A DNA stretch of 33,669 nucleotides from DASUSH01 sp036375215 (GTDB taxonomy: Bacteria; Actinomycetota; Thermoleophilia; Solirubrobacterales; 70-9): the NCBI GenBank assembly GCA_036375215.1, contig DASUSH010000078.1, positions 1 to 33,669 of the forward strand, written 5' to 3'. The notes under the pieces were generated by a model. That model was not told the DNA's origin. It ran no database searches and saw nothing but the letters and a program-made list of their open reading frames with translations. How positions within the stretch are numbered: the first letter of the stretch is position 1; each line of letters begins with the position of its first letter. A program made the position numbers and the translations under genes. Positions 1-8,180 of this stretch are shown piece after piece.

Positions 1-1152
1 CCCGAGCCCGAGTTCGTCATTGCCGACTCCGAGCTCGAGCGCACCGCCGTCCTACCGAGCTACCTGCCCGCGGTGACGGCCGCGACGGGCGGGCGCGTCG
101 CCTCCGGGGTCGAGCGGATCGGCGGCGAGCGGGTCGGCGAGTCGGCCGTCGCCCTGAGCGCCGGCGGCGACCCCCGCTGGGTCGCGGTGCTCTCCAGCCC
201 GCTCGGCGACGTCGACGACAACGTCGACCTGATCCGGCGCCAGATCCTGATCGCGGGCGCGATCGCGATCGCCGCCGCGACCCTGATCGGCTACTTCGCG
301 GCCGGCGCCCACTCGCGCCGGCTGCGCCGGCTCGAGGACGCCGCCGAGCAGGTCGCCGAGGGCAACTTCAGCGTCCCGATCCCGGTCGACTCGCGCGACG
401 AGGTCGGCCAGCTCGCCCGGACCTTCGACGAGATGCAGCAGCGGCTCGCCCGCCTCGACTCGGCCCGCAAGGAGTTCATCGCCAACGCCTCGCACGAGCT
501 CCGCACCCCGATCTTCTCGCTCGGCGGCTTCGTCGAGCTGCTCGAGACCGAGGACCCCGACCCGAACGCCCGCCGCGAGTTCGTGCGCAACATGCGCGAG
601 CAGGTCGACCGTCTCGGCAAGCTCGCCACCGACCTGCTCGAGCTCTCCAAGCTCGACGCGGGCGCGCTCGAGCTGCGCGAGACCCCGGTCGACCTCGGCC
701 GGCTGGCGACGCAGGTGGCCGAGGAGTTCCGGCCGGTCGCCGAGCGCGACGGCTCCGCGGTCACGGTCGAGCCCCCCGGCGGGCCGATCGCGCGCGGCGA
801 CCCGGACAGGATCGGGCAGATCCTGCGTATCCTGATCGACAACGCCCTCGCACACACCCCGCAGGGCACTCCAGTCACCGTGACCACCCAGATCAGCCAG
901 CGAGGGACAGCCGACGTCGTCGTCCACGACGACGGCCCGGGCATCGACCCGGGCGCCGAGTCGAGGGTCTTCGACCGCTTCTACACGGGCGACTCGGTCG
1001 GCGGCACCGGCCTCGGCCTCGCGATCGCCCGCGAGCTCGCCGTGCGCATGAACGGCAGCCTCGCGCTCGTGGAGAGCCGGCGGGGCACCGCCTTCAGGCT
1101 CTCCCTCCCGGCCGCCTCCGCGGCGGCGACGGGGTCGGGAGCCTGGGCGTGA
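1..1152 (+). CDS. Sensor histidine kinase, 5' end outside window
   Basis: The reading frame is open from the first base, so the N-terminus is missing. What remains is the end of an extracytoplasmic sensor region, one membrane helix (about nt 240-310), a HAMP linker, a HisKA dimerisation domain with the phosphoacceptor His in NASHELRTP (codon at nt 493-495), and a HATPase domain with N box (IDNALAHTP), G1 (DDGPGID) and G2 (GGTGLGLAIA). It should autophosphorylate and pass phosphate to a response regulator, which is probably the gene upstream of the window. Its TGA overlaps the GTG of the HtrA protease by 4 bp, so the two are translationally coupled. This resembles the mycobacterial MprB-PepD arrangement, where the kinase senses envelope stress and controls the protease; that parallel is inference. 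The ligand is unknown. Confidence 0.93.
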   Translation, partial: PEPEFVIADSELERTAVLPSYLPAVTAATGGRVASGVERIGGERVGESAVALSAGGDPRWVAVLSSPLGDVDDNVDLIRRQILIAGAIAIAAATLIGYFAAGAHSRRLRRLEDAAEQVAEGNFSVPIPVDSRDEVGQLARTFDEMQQRLARLDSARKEFIANASHELRTPIFSLGGFVELLETEDPDPNARREFVRNMREQVDRLGKLATDLLELSKLDAGALELRETPVDLGRLATQVAEEFRPVAERDGSAVTVEPPGGPIARGDPDRIGQILRILIDNALAHTPQGTPVTVTTQISQRGTADVVVHDDGPGIDPGAESRVFDRFYTGDSVGGTGLGLAIARELAVRMNGSLALVESRRGTAFRLSLPAASAAATGSGAWA

Positions 1153-2390
1153 GCTGCCCCGCACCGGCCCGCGCGCGCCGCGGCGCGCGCATCGCGGCGA
1201 CCGCGCTCGCGGTGCTCGCCGGCGCGTTCGCGATCGCCGCCTGCGGCTCCGACGACGACGGCGACACCGCTTCGACGACCACGACGACGACCACCTCGGC
1301 CGGTGGCCGCGAGCAGGTGATCGTCGGGTCCTCGAACGGCTCCTTCGACCCGCAGGCGATCTTCGACGAGACCGCCCCGGGCGTCGTCACCGTGACCTCG
1401 ATCTTCGACGGTGAGGACCTCGGTGGCATCTTCGGCGGCGGCGGTGGCGGCCAGGCGGCCGGCCAGGGCACGGGCTTCGTCGTCTCCGGCGACGGCGAGG
1501 TGATCACCAACGCGCACGTCGTCACCGACGCGCAGGCGGCGGGCCAGCCGCAGGACCTCCATCCGGCGAAGGAGGTCTACGTCCAGTTCCCGGACCGCAA
1601 CAACGTCCCCGCCGAGATCGTCGGCTTCGACCCGTTCGCCGATGTCGCCCTCTTGAAGGTCGACCCCGAGGGCCTCGACCTCCAGCCGCTCGAGTTCGGC
1701 GACTCGGATGCGATGGAGGTCGGCGAGCCCGTCGCGGCGATCGGCAGCCCGTTCGGCCAGCGCAACTCGCTATCGGTCGGGATCGTCTCGGCCGACGAGC
1801 GCTCGATCGAGTCGCTCACCGAGTTCCAGATCGACGGCGCGATCCAGACCGACGCCTCCATCAACCCGGGCAACTCCGGCGGGCCGCTGCTGAACGCGGA
1901 CGGCGAGGTGATCGGCGTGAACCAGCAGATCAACACCCGGTCGGGCGGCAACGAGGGCGTCGGCTTCGCGGTGCCGTCGAAGCTCGTCCAGCAGTCGCTC
2001 GACGGGCTCCGCGAGGACGGCGAGCCCGACTACGCCTACATCGGCGTCTCGGCGCAGCCGCTCTACCCGCAGCTCGCCGAGGAGCTCGGCATCGAAGCCG
2101 ACACCGGCTCCCTGCTGGCCGAGGTGGTCCCCGGCAGCCCCGCCGCGGACGCCGGGCTCGAGGGCGGCAACGACCGGATCCGCTTCCAGGGCCAGCGGAT
2201 CGACGTGGGCGGCGACGTGATCGTCGCGATCGACGGCGAGAAGCTGGTCGACGAGGCCGACCTGCCGCGGCTGATCTCCTCGAAGCAGCCGGGCGACGAG
2301 ATCACCCTCGACGTCATCCACTCCGACGGGGACACCGAGGAGATCGACGTCGAGCTCGAGGAACGGCCCGACGCCGTCGACAACGGCTGA
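1149..2390 (+). CDS. HtrA/DegP-type serine protease, lipoprotein, trypsin-like plus PDZ
   Basis: A 413-residue envelope protease. The GTG start overlaps the kinase stop (GTGA). The N-terminus has a basic stretch, a hydrophobic core and a lipobox ending at Cys32 (AIAAC), followed by an acidic and Thr-rich linker, so it is probably a lipoprotein on the outer face of the membrane. The trypsin-like domain carries His123 (TNAHVV), Asp165 (DVALLKV) and Ser243 (GNSGGPL), a complete catalytic triad. A single PDZ domain occupies roughly residues 290-400. Family role: ATP-independent cleavage of misfolded envelope proteins. The coupled kinase suggests envelope-stress control. A GGGGGG run near residue 97 sits in the loop before the catalytic His. 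Confidence 0.93.
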   Translation: MSCPAPARARRGARIAATALAVLAGAFAIAACGSDDDGDTASTTTTTTTSAGGREQVIVGSSNGSFDPQAIFDETAPGVVTVTSIFDGEDLGGIFGGGGGGQAAGQGTGFVVSGDGEVITNAHVVTDAQAAGQPQDLHPAKEVYVQFPDRNNVPAEIVGFDPFADVALLKVDPEGLDLQPLEFGDSDAMEVGEPVAAIGSPFGQRNSLSVGIVSADERSIESLTEFQIDGAIQTDASINPGNSGGPLLNADGEVIGVNQQINTRSGGNEGVGFAVPSKLVQQSLDGLREDGEPDYAYIGVSAQPLYPQLAEELGIEADTGSLLAEVVPGSPAADAGLEGGNDRIRFQGQRIDVGGDVIVAIDGEKLVDEADLPRLISSKQPGDEITLDVIHSDGDTEEIDVELEERPDAVDNG

Positions 2391-2400
2391 GCGCGTCGCG

Positions 2401-3318
2401 ATGCGCGCGACCGTCGTCGAGCTCGCGCGCGCCCTGCGCGAGCGGGTCCTCCCGGAGCTGGGCAGCCATGCCGGCCGCGAGCACGCCGCGACCGGGGAGG
2501 GCGGCGACGTCACCTTCGCGATCGACGAGATGGCGGAGTCGTTCATGGAGGAGCACCTCGCCCGCGAGGCCCCGGGCGTCGCCTTCTACTCGGAGGACCG
2601 CGGCATGGTCACCCCGGCGGGCGAGCCCGAATGGGTGCTCGTCGTCGACCCGATCGACGGCACGCGCCCGGCGATGGCGGGCTTCGAGGCCGCCTGCGTG
2701 TCCGTGGCGGCGGCCCGCCTCGACGGCGAGCCGACGATCGCCGACGTCGAGGTTGGCTGCGTGATCGAGATCAAGAGCGGCGCCGAGTTCGTCGCGGAGC
2801 GCGGCGGGGGGATGGTGCCCGCGCCGCGGCTCTCCTCGAACGCGGATCTCGCGCGCATGTTCTGGGCCTACGGGCTGCGCGGCCGCCCGGTGCGCGTGAT
2901 CGCCGAGGTGCTCGCCGAGATCGTCGACGCCTCCTCGGTCGGCGGCGGCACCTTCGACCTCGGCTCGGCGACCTACGACATGACCCGCGTCGTCACCGGC
3001 CAGCTCGACGCCTACATCGAGCCCGGCCCGCGGATCGTCGCCGACGTGCCCGGGATGCGCGCCGCGTTCGAGGAGCTCGGCGACGGCGCCGTCCTCAACA
3101 ACTCCCCCTACGACCTGGCCGCGGTCGCGCTGATCTGCCGGGAGGCGGGGGCGGTCGTGACCGACGCCTACGGCGCCCCGCTGGGCCCCCGGCGGCTCCT
3201 CGGGTCCGGCGCCGAGTTCCAGATCTCGTGCGTGACCGCGTCGAACCAGGAGCTCCACGGGGTGATCTGCGAACGGCTCGAGCTAGGGGTGGAGCGTTTG
3301 CTGGCTGACCACCGTTAG
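2401..3318 (+). CDS. Inositol monophosphatase family protein
   Basis: 305 residues, starting 10 nt after the HtrA stop, so probably in the same transcript. The metal-binding core DPIDGTRPAMAGF (around residue 82) is the family motif, preceded by GGDVTFAIDEMAE and an SED segment that fit the other metal ligands. The usual second motif (WDxAA) appears as PYDLAAVALICREAG, with Tyr for Trp but the Asp retained. The family removes phosphate from inositol phosphates, and relatives act on fructose-1,6-bisphosphate or PAP; the substrate cannot be read from sequence. It sits upstream of the trehalose genes, but the TANNNT box before the next gene suggests that gene has its own promoter. Confidence 0.85.
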   Translation: MRATVVELARALRERVLPELGSHAGREHAATGEGGDVTFAIDEMAESFMEEHLAREAPGVAFYSEDRGMVTPAGEPEWVLVVDPIDGTRPAMAGFEAACVSVAAARLDGEPTIADVEVGCVIEIKSGAEFVAERGGGMVPAPRLSSNADLARMFWAYGLRGRPVRVIAEVLAEIVDASSVGGGTFDLGSATYDMTRVVTGQLDAYIEPGPRIVADVPGMRAAFEELGDGAVLNNSPYDLAAVALICREAGAVVTDAYGAPLGPRRLLGSGAEFQISCVTASNQELHGVICERLELGVERLLADHR

Positions 3319-3321
3319 GTT
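3316..3321 (+). promoter_or_regulatory. Predicted -10 box of the treT-otsA unit
   Basis: TAGGTT lies 11 nt before the ATG at 3333 and overlaps the stop codon of the phosphatase gene. No Shine-Dalgarno sequence separates it from the start, so a leader of only a few nucleotides is predicted. Confidence 0.5.
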
Positions 3322-3332
3322 TCCGCGGTCCC

Positions 3333-4580
3333 ATGCTTCAGGAAGTCCCACTCGGACAGAAGTCGCTCGCCGACTACACCCACCTGGTGGGGCGCGAGCT
3401 GGTCGAGTCGATCCGCGACCTCGCCGGCGCGCTGGAGGGCAAGCGGGTGCTGCACGTGAGCGCGACCGCGTTCGGCGGCGGGGTCTCGGAGATCCTCTAC
3501 ACGATCGTGCCGCTGATGCGCGACGTCGGCCTCGACGCGCACTGGAACGTGATCCTCGGGCGCGAGGAGTTCTTCAACGTCACCAAGCTCATGCACAACT
3601 CCCTCCAGGGCGATCCCGAGGCGATCTCCCCCGAGCAGTGGGAGCTGTTCGAGCGCTACAACTGGATGAACGCCCAGAGCCTGACGGAGGACGCCTGGGA
3701 CGTGATCATCGTCCACGACCCCCAGCCGGTCGGCCTGCGCCACAACCTCCCGGAGGCCGCGAAGAAGTGGGTCTGGCGCTGCCACATCGACCTCTCGACG
3801 CCCAACGAGACCACGCTCGGGCTGATCAAGCCGCTCGTCGAGGAGTACGACGCCTCGGTATGGCACCTCCAGAAGTACGTGCCCGACGGTCTCGCCGAGA
3901 GCGCCAACGGGTCGATCAACCTGATCCCGCCGGCGATCGACCCGCTCTCGCCGAAGAACATGGCGCTCTCGCCCGACGACGCCTCGTTCGTCTGCGAGCA
4001 GTTCGGGATCGACGTCGAGCGGCCGCTCCTCACCCAGGTCTCGCGCTTCGACCCCTGGAAGGACCCGATTGGGGTGATCGACGCCTACCGGATGGTCACC
4101 GAGAAGGTCCCCGAGGTGCAGCTCGCGCTCGTCGGCTCGATGGCCACCGACGACCCCGAGGGCTGGGAGTTCTTCCACAAGACCTTCGAGCACGCCGGCG
4201 AGGACCCGGACATCAAGATCCTCAACAACCTGAACAACGTCGGCGCGATCGAGGTGAACGCCTTCCAGTCGCAGTCGGATGTGCTGATCCAGAAGTCGAT
4301 TCGCGAGGGCTTCGGCCTGACCGTGACCGAGGCGCTCTGGAAAGGGCGCCCGACGATCGGCGGCGACGTCGGCGGGATCCCGCTGCAGGTGACGGACGGC
4401 GAGTCCGGATTCCTCGTCTCCTCGTCCGAGGAGACCGCGAACCGCTCGCTCGAGATCCTGGGCGACCCCGAGCTCGGACGCCGGCTCGGCAAGACGGGCA
4501 AGGAGCACGCGCGCAAGAACTTCCTGAGCCCGCGGCTCCTGCGCGATTGGCTGCAGCTTTTCGGGGAGCTCGACATCTAG
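3333..4580 (+). CDS. treT: Trehalose synthase TreT-like glycosyltransferase (GT4)
   Basis: 415 residues with two Rossmann domains (GT-B fold). The N-terminal HVSATAFGGGVSEIL and the HWNVILGREEFFNVTK region match the TreT group, which joins NDP-glucose and free glucose to make trehalose in one reversible step. The C-terminal nucleotide-sugar site has the EX7E motif of retaining GT4 enzymes (EGFGLTVTE). Length is typical of TreT. The next gene is an OtsA-type trehalose-6-phosphate synthase, which supports a trehalose role, but other acceptors are possible. A -10-like TAGGTT precedes the start and no ribosome-binding site is visible. Confidence 0.8.
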   Translation: MLQEVPLGQKSLADYTHLVGRELVESIRDLAGALEGKRVLHVSATAFGGGVSEILYTIVPLMRDVGLDAHWNVILGREEFFNVTKLMHNSLQGDPEAISPEQWELFERYNWMNAQSLTEDAWDVIIVHDPQPVGLRHNLPEAAKKWVWRCHIDLSTPNETTLGLIKPLVEEYDASVWHLQKYVPDGLAESANGSINLIPPAIDPLSPKNMALSPDDASFVCEQFGIDVERPLLTQVSRFDPWKDPIGVIDAYRMVTEKVPEVQLALVGSMATDDPEGWEFFHKTFEHAGEDPDIKILNNLNNVGAIEVNAFQSQSDVLIQKSIREGFGLTVTEALWKGRPTIGGDVGGIPLQVTDGESGFLVSSSEETANRSLEILGDPELGRRLGKTGKEHARKNFLSPRLLRDWLQLFGELDI

Positions 4581-4590
4581 CTCCGGCGGG

Positions 4591-4596
4591 TACTCT
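4591..4596 (+). promoter_or_regulatory. Predicted -10 box of otsA
   Basis: TACTCT ends 8 nt before the ATG at 4605, in the 24-nt gap after treT. It may give otsA a promoter independent of treT. Confidence 0.4.
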
Positions 4597-4604
4597 GGCC
4601 GCAG

Positions 4605-6086
4605 ATGCCGGACGAGCAGCCGCTCATCATCGTCTCCAACCGCGGCCCGGCGCAGTTCGAGCGCGACGAGGGCGGGGAGCGCGTGGTCGATCGCGGTGGC
4701 GGTGGCCTCGTCACCGCGCTCTCCGGCCTGGTTTCACACCGCCGGGCCCTCTGGGTCGCCTCGGCGATGACCGACGAGGATGTCGCGGTCGCGCGCGAGG
4801 CCGACGGCCCGGTCGACGTCGCCCTGGGCGGCATCGACTACCAGGTGCTGATGGTCGAGTCCGACCCGGATGCCTACGACCGCTTCTACAACACGATCGC
4901 GAACCCGATCCTCTGGTTCATCCAGCATTACCTCTGGGACCTCTCGAACGCCCCCGACATCCGCGTCGAGGAGATCGAGGCCTGGGAGCACGGCTACAAG
5001 ACCGTGAACGACGACATCGCCCAGGCCGTCGTCCGCCAGGTCGAGGGCGAGCGGGAGCCGCTCGTGATGATCCACGACTACCAGCTCTACACCTGCCCGG
5101 CGATCATCCGCGAGGCCCGCCCCGACGCGTTCCTGCACCAGTTCGTCCACATCCCCTGGTCGCAGCCGGACTCCTGGCGGATCCTGCCGCAGGACTGGCG
5201 CGAGGAGATCTACCGGGGCCTGCTGGCCAACGACATCATCGGCTTCCACACCTCCGCGTACGTGCGGAACTTCCTGCACTGCTGCGAGGAGCTGATGGAG
5301 CTCGAGATCGACTGGGACCGCCGCGCGGTCCGCCACCCCGGCGGCGAGACCTGGGTACGCGCCTATCCGCTCGGGATCGACGCCGAGCGCCTCCGCCGGG
5401 CCGCGGCGTCCGATCAGGTCGCCGGCTACGAGCGGGAGCTCCTCAAGCGCCGCCGGGAGTTCCTGATCATCCGGGTCGACCGCGCCGACCTCTCGAAGAA
5501 CGTCCTGCGCGGGTTCACCGCCTTCGACGTCTTCCTCCAGCAGCACCCCGAGTTTCGCGAGCGCGTCACCTTCATCGCCCACCTGCAGCCGTCCCGGCAG
5601 GACGTCGCCGAGTACGCCGAGTACCTGGAGCGGATCGAGGCCCTCGTCGCCGTCGTCAACCACCGCCACGGGACGACCGACTGGATGCCGATCGACCTGC
5701 GCATCTACGAGAACTTCTACGAGGCGGTGGCGCGCTACAAGCACTACGACCTGCTCGTCGTCAACTCGATCTTCGACGGCATGAACCTGGTCGCGAAGGA
5801 GGCCCCCGCCGTGAACGAGCGGGACGGCGTCGTGATGCTCTCCGAGAACACCGGCTCGCACGAGGAGATCGGCGAGGTGACGCTGAGCGTGAACCCCTTC
5901 GACATCCAGGAGCAGGCCGACGTGATCCACCGCGCGCTGACGATGGACGCCGAGGAGCGCAGGCTGCGCGCCGGCCGCCTCCGCGAGATCGTCGACGGCC
6001 GCGACCCGGGCGACTGGATCGACGACCAGATCGCCGACATCACGGCGATGCGGGAGGCGCGGGCGACGAGGGCCGGCGCGGCGTGA
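4605..6086 (+). CDS. otsA: Trehalose-6-phosphate synthase, OtsA type (GT20)
   Basis: 493 residues, a full GT20 domain with no phosphatase domain fused. Motifs seen: SNRGP at the N-terminus with GGGGLVTAL soon after (the SNRGP form is typical of actinobacterial members), HDYQLY, the HIPWSQPDSWRILP loop, VDRADLSKN (the VDRxDxSK phosphate/sugar site) and NLVAKEAP near the C-terminal nucleotide-sugar site. It is expected to form trehalose-6-phosphate from UDP- or GDP-glucose and glucose-6-phosphate. No trehalose-6-phosphate phosphatase (OtsB) is in the window, although the unit has a phosphatase-family gene upstream and a HAD phosphatase at 22601. Related GT20 enzymes make glucosylglycerol phosphate, so acceptor specificity is not certain. 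The stop overlaps the next start (GTGA). Confidence 0.88.
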   Translation: MPDEQPLIIVSNRGPAQFERDEGGERVVDRGGGGLVTALSGLVSHRRALWVASAMTDEDVAVAREADGPVDVALGGIDYQVLMVESDPDAYDRFYNTIANPILWFIQHYLWDLSNAPDIRVEEIEAWEHGYKTVNDDIAQAVVRQVEGEREPLVMIHDYQLYTCPAIIREARPDAFLHQFVHIPWSQPDSWRILPQDWREEIYRGLLANDIIGFHTSAYVRNFLHCCEELMELEIDWDRRAVRHPGGETWVRAYPLGIDAERLRRAAASDQVAGYERELLKRRREFLIIRVDRADLSKNVLRGFTAFDVFLQQHPEFRERVTFIAHLQPSRQDVAEYAEYLERIEALVAVVNHRHGTTDWMPIDLRIYENFYEAVARYKHYDLLVVNSIFDGMNLVAKEAPAVNERDGVVMLSENTGSHEEIGEVTLSVNPFDIQEQADVIHRALTMDAEERRLRAGRLREIVDGRDPGDWIDDQIADITAMREARATRAGAA

Positions 6087-6982
6087 TCGCAAGCGGGCGG
6101 ACGGCCGTCGCGGCGCTCGCCGCGGCGGCTTCCCTCGCGGGCGCCGCCGCGCTCCCGGGCGGCGGCACCGCCGCCGAGCCGGTCCCGGCAGCGGCGGCCA
6201 ACGACTGCCTCGACGAGGAGGCCCGCGAGGCGAAGGGCCTGCTCTGCCCCGACCTGCGGATGCGGCCCCCGTTCGACCTCGACCGCGACAAGACCGCCGG
6301 CGGGGTGCCGATCCTGCGCGCCGCCAACTCGATCGACTCGGTCGGCGACGGGCCCGCCGAGCTCAAGGGCAAGCGCGATGGAGACCTCTCGATGGAGGCG
6401 AAGCAGCGGATCTCGACCGAAAAGAGGCGACGGCTCACCTACGCCACCGGCGCCAGGCTCGCCTTCAAGTTCATCCCCGGCCAGGGGCGCTACTGGAAGT
6501 TCCGCGACGCGGCCAGGTTCGAGCTCTGGGAGCTCGACGACGAGGGCCGGCGCGGCCGGCGCGTCGAGATCGGCCCGAAGCAGATCTACTGCCTGCGCGA
6601 CCTCGAGCACACCCGCCCGGGGATGAAGGGCTCGCCGAACCGCCGCGTCTTCCCGAGCTGCAACCGGGATCCGGGTCGCCGGGCGGTCACGCTCGGCACC
6701 TCGGTCGGGTGGTCCGACGTCTACCCGGCGAGCTACCACCAGAACTGGATCGAGCTCGACCACCTGCCCGCGAGCGGGTGCTACGCCTACGTCCACGTCG
6801 CCGACCCGAAAAACGGGATCTACGAGCTCGACGAGACCAACAACGAGGCCTCGACCGTGGTCTTCCTGACCAAGGGCGGGCAATACAAGCCGGGACGCTG
6901 CGGCGGGATCCACGACGAGTCCCTCGCGCCGTCGCAGAGCGCCGGCGACCTCGAGGTCGACGGCCCCGGCGGGGAGTACTAG
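6083..6982 (+). CDS. Secreted lysyl-oxidase-like protein lacking the copper histidines
   Basis: 299 residues from the GTG at 6083, which overlaps the otsA stop by 4 bp. An Ala-rich signal peptide (about residues 1-35) is followed by a domain like bacterial lysyl oxidases (PF01186): CPDLRMRPPFDL, RAANSIDSVGDGP, IYCLRDLEH, GTSVGWSDVYP and GIYELDETNNEA. In active enzymes a histidine cluster (HxHWHF type) binds copper before the cofactor tyrosine. Here the equivalent stretch reads RYWKFRDAARFELW (from about residue 136), with no histidines, though the Tyr in GWSDVY (about 214) is kept. The protein is therefore probably a non-oxidising, secreted binding protein; that is inference. It meets the opposite gene on a shared CTAG. 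Confidence 0.75.
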   Translation: MIASGRTAVAALAAAASLAGAAALPGGGTAAEPVPAAAANDCLDEEAREAKGLLCPDLRMRPPFDLDRDKTAGGVPILRAANSIDSVGDGPAELKGKRDGDLSMEAKQRISTEKRRRLTYATGARLAFKFIPGQGRYWKFRDAARFELWELDDEGRRGRRVEIGPKQIYCLRDLEHTRPGMKGSPNRRVFPSCNRDPGRRAVTLGTSVGWSDVYPASYHQNWIELDHLPASGCYAYVHVADPKNGIYELDETNNEASTVVFLTKGGQYKPGRCGGIHDESLAPSQSAGDLEVDGPGGEY

Positions 6983-7452
6983 GGACCGAAGTCGCCGGGG
7001 GCGTCGGCGGGAGCGGGCGCCGGGCTGACCGGGGCCGGGGCGACGCCGGCCGGCGCGGGCGCCGGGGCCGGGACGGGAGTCGTCGCGGGCACGGGGGGCG
7101 GAGGCGGCGGGGCGGGCTCGGGCTCGCGCTCGCGCTCGTCGCGGTCGCGGTCGACGCGGTCGGGACTCCCCCGATCGCCACCACCTTCGGCGGCCTCCCC
7201 ACGAGCCTCCCCCGAGCCGAGCTCGGGCTTCGCCCGCCGTCGCTTCGGCTGCGACCGCCTTCGCTCCGGCGTCTCCGCCGGCGCGCCATCGGCGCCGCTC
7301 GCGCCGGTCGCGCCCAGGCCGACGTCGGCCGGGAGCGGCGGCGGGTCCGGCGTCGAGAGCAGCCCGGGGAGCACGAGCGCGGCGGCCACGACGACCAGCC
7401 CGATCGCCCCGATCCGCAGCGCCGCGTCCCGGCTCAGCCGCTTGCCTCGCAT
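6979..7452 (-). CDS. Membrane-anchored Pro/Arg-rich hypothetical protein
   Basis: 157 residues using the ATG at 7452 (MRGKRLSRD). One N-terminal membrane helix (about residues 12-33, GAIGLVVVAAALVLPG) is followed by a low-complexity outer or cytoplasmic tail: an Arg/Lys-rich stretch, an Asp/Arg/Glu-rich stretch and a Pro/Ala-rich C-terminus. I recognise no domain. The frame stays open upstream, but that part reads into the rpsF start region and is not protein-like. No clear ribosome-binding site or TANNNT box precedes this ATG. It shares its stop with the lysyl-oxidase-like gene (CTAG, 6979-6982). Low-complexity GC-rich sequence can stay open by chance, hence the moderate confidence. Confidence 0.55.
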   Translation of the reverse strand: MRGKRLSRDAALRIGAIGLVVVAAALVLPGLLSTPDPPPLPADVGLGATGASGADGAPAETPERRRSQPKRRRAKPELGSGEARGEAAEGGGDRGSPDRVDRDRDEREREPEPAPPPPPPVPATTPVPAPAPAPAGVAPAPVSPAPAPADAPGDFGP

Positions 7453-7509
7453 GCCCACATGAAGCCCGGCGGCCCGGCGCCCGCCCCCCGGGTTCGGCAC
7501 ACCCCCGGC

Positions 7510-7515
7510 TATAGT
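7510..7515 (+). promoter_or_regulatory. -10 box of rpsF
   Basis: TATAGT, close to the consensus TATAAT, ends 10 nt before the TTG start of rpsF. The predicted leader is about 3-5 nt, which leaves no room for an RNA regulatory element ahead of rpsF. Confidence 0.65.
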
Positions 7516-7525
7516 CAGCGCCGCT

Positions 7526-8098
7526 TTGAGCGCCGAGTACGAGTTGATCCTGATGCTTGATCCGGAGGTCCCGGACGAGCGCCGTGACGAGATCGCGGGC
7601 AACGCGAAGCAGCGGATCGAAACCGCTGGATCGCTGCGCCACAGCGACAGCTGGGGCATGCGCAAGCTCGCCTACGAGATCGAGCAGCGAAACGAGGCCG
7701 ACTACCGCTTCTACCGCTTCGAGGCGGAGGCGCCGCTGCTCGGCGACCTCGACCACACGCTCAAGATCACCGACGGCATCCTCCGCTTCCGCCTGTTCAA
7801 GGTCGACCCTCGGGCGCCCCTGATCGAGCCCCCCGCGGGCCTCCAGCTCGGCACCCCGGACCGCAGCGAGCGCCGCGGCAAGCGCGACGATCGCGGCCCC
7901 CGCCGCGACGATCGCCCCGCCCGCGAGGAGGCGCCGGCCGCCGAGTCGACTCCCTCCGCGCCCGAGGCCCCGGTCTCGCCGGAGACCCCGGTCGAGCCCG
8001 CCGAGCCGGCCCCCGAGCCCGCTCCGGCGGAGGAGCCGGCCGAGGACGCACCCGCGGAGCCCGCTCCGGCCGCCGAGGCCGAGCCCGCCGAGCGCTAG
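7526..8098 (+). CDS. rpsF: 30S ribosomal protein bS6 with long acidic C-terminal tail
   Basis: 190 residues starting at a TTG (SAEYELILMLDPEV). The first ~95 residues are a complete bS6 domain, including RKLAYEIEQRNEADYRFYRF and the LKITDGILRFRLFKVD end. bS6 binds 16S rRNA with bS18 in the small-subunit platform; rpsR lies downstream. The remaining ~95 residues are an unusual tail: first Arg/Asp-rich (RRGKRDDRGPRRDDRPAREE), then Pro/Ala/Glu repeats of the PAEPAPE type. Most bS6 proteins stop near residue 95-135, so the tail almost doubles the protein. No Shine-Dalgarno is seen; the start is set by homology and the TATAGT box. Confidence 0.95.
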   Translation: MSAEYELILMLDPEVPDERRDEIAGNAKQRIETAGSLRHSDSWGMRKLAYEIEQRNEADYRFYRFEAEAPLLGDLDHTLKITDGILRFRLFKVDPRAPLIEPPAGLQLGTPDRSERRGKRDDRGPRRDDRPAREEAPAAESTPSAPEAPVSPETPVEPAEPAPEPAPAEEPAEDAPAEPAPAAEAEPAER

Positions 8099-8180
8099 TC
8101 CCGGCGCCCAAAACCGCGTTACTTGCGGCTTCGCCTTCCGTGCCCCGCTCCCGGGGGAGAGATCGCGCCGCGCCGCGACT

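Noticed and set aside
3638..6982. A 1114-residue open frame across treT, otsA and the lysyl-oxidase-like gene
   Set aside because: Only the last 299 residues are protein-like. The rest is Arg/Ala/Pro-rich out-of-frame reading of two well-supported genes, a normal effect of high GC.
5744..7756. A 670-residue minus-strand open frame opposite otsA, the lysyl-oxidase-like gene and rpsF
   Set aside because: No motif, extreme Arg/Gly/Asp content, and antisense to clear genes.
8099..8180. tRNA-like or riboswitch-like sequence between rpsF and ssb
   Set aside because: One short CCGC/GCGG stem, no cloverleaf, no T-loop consensus.
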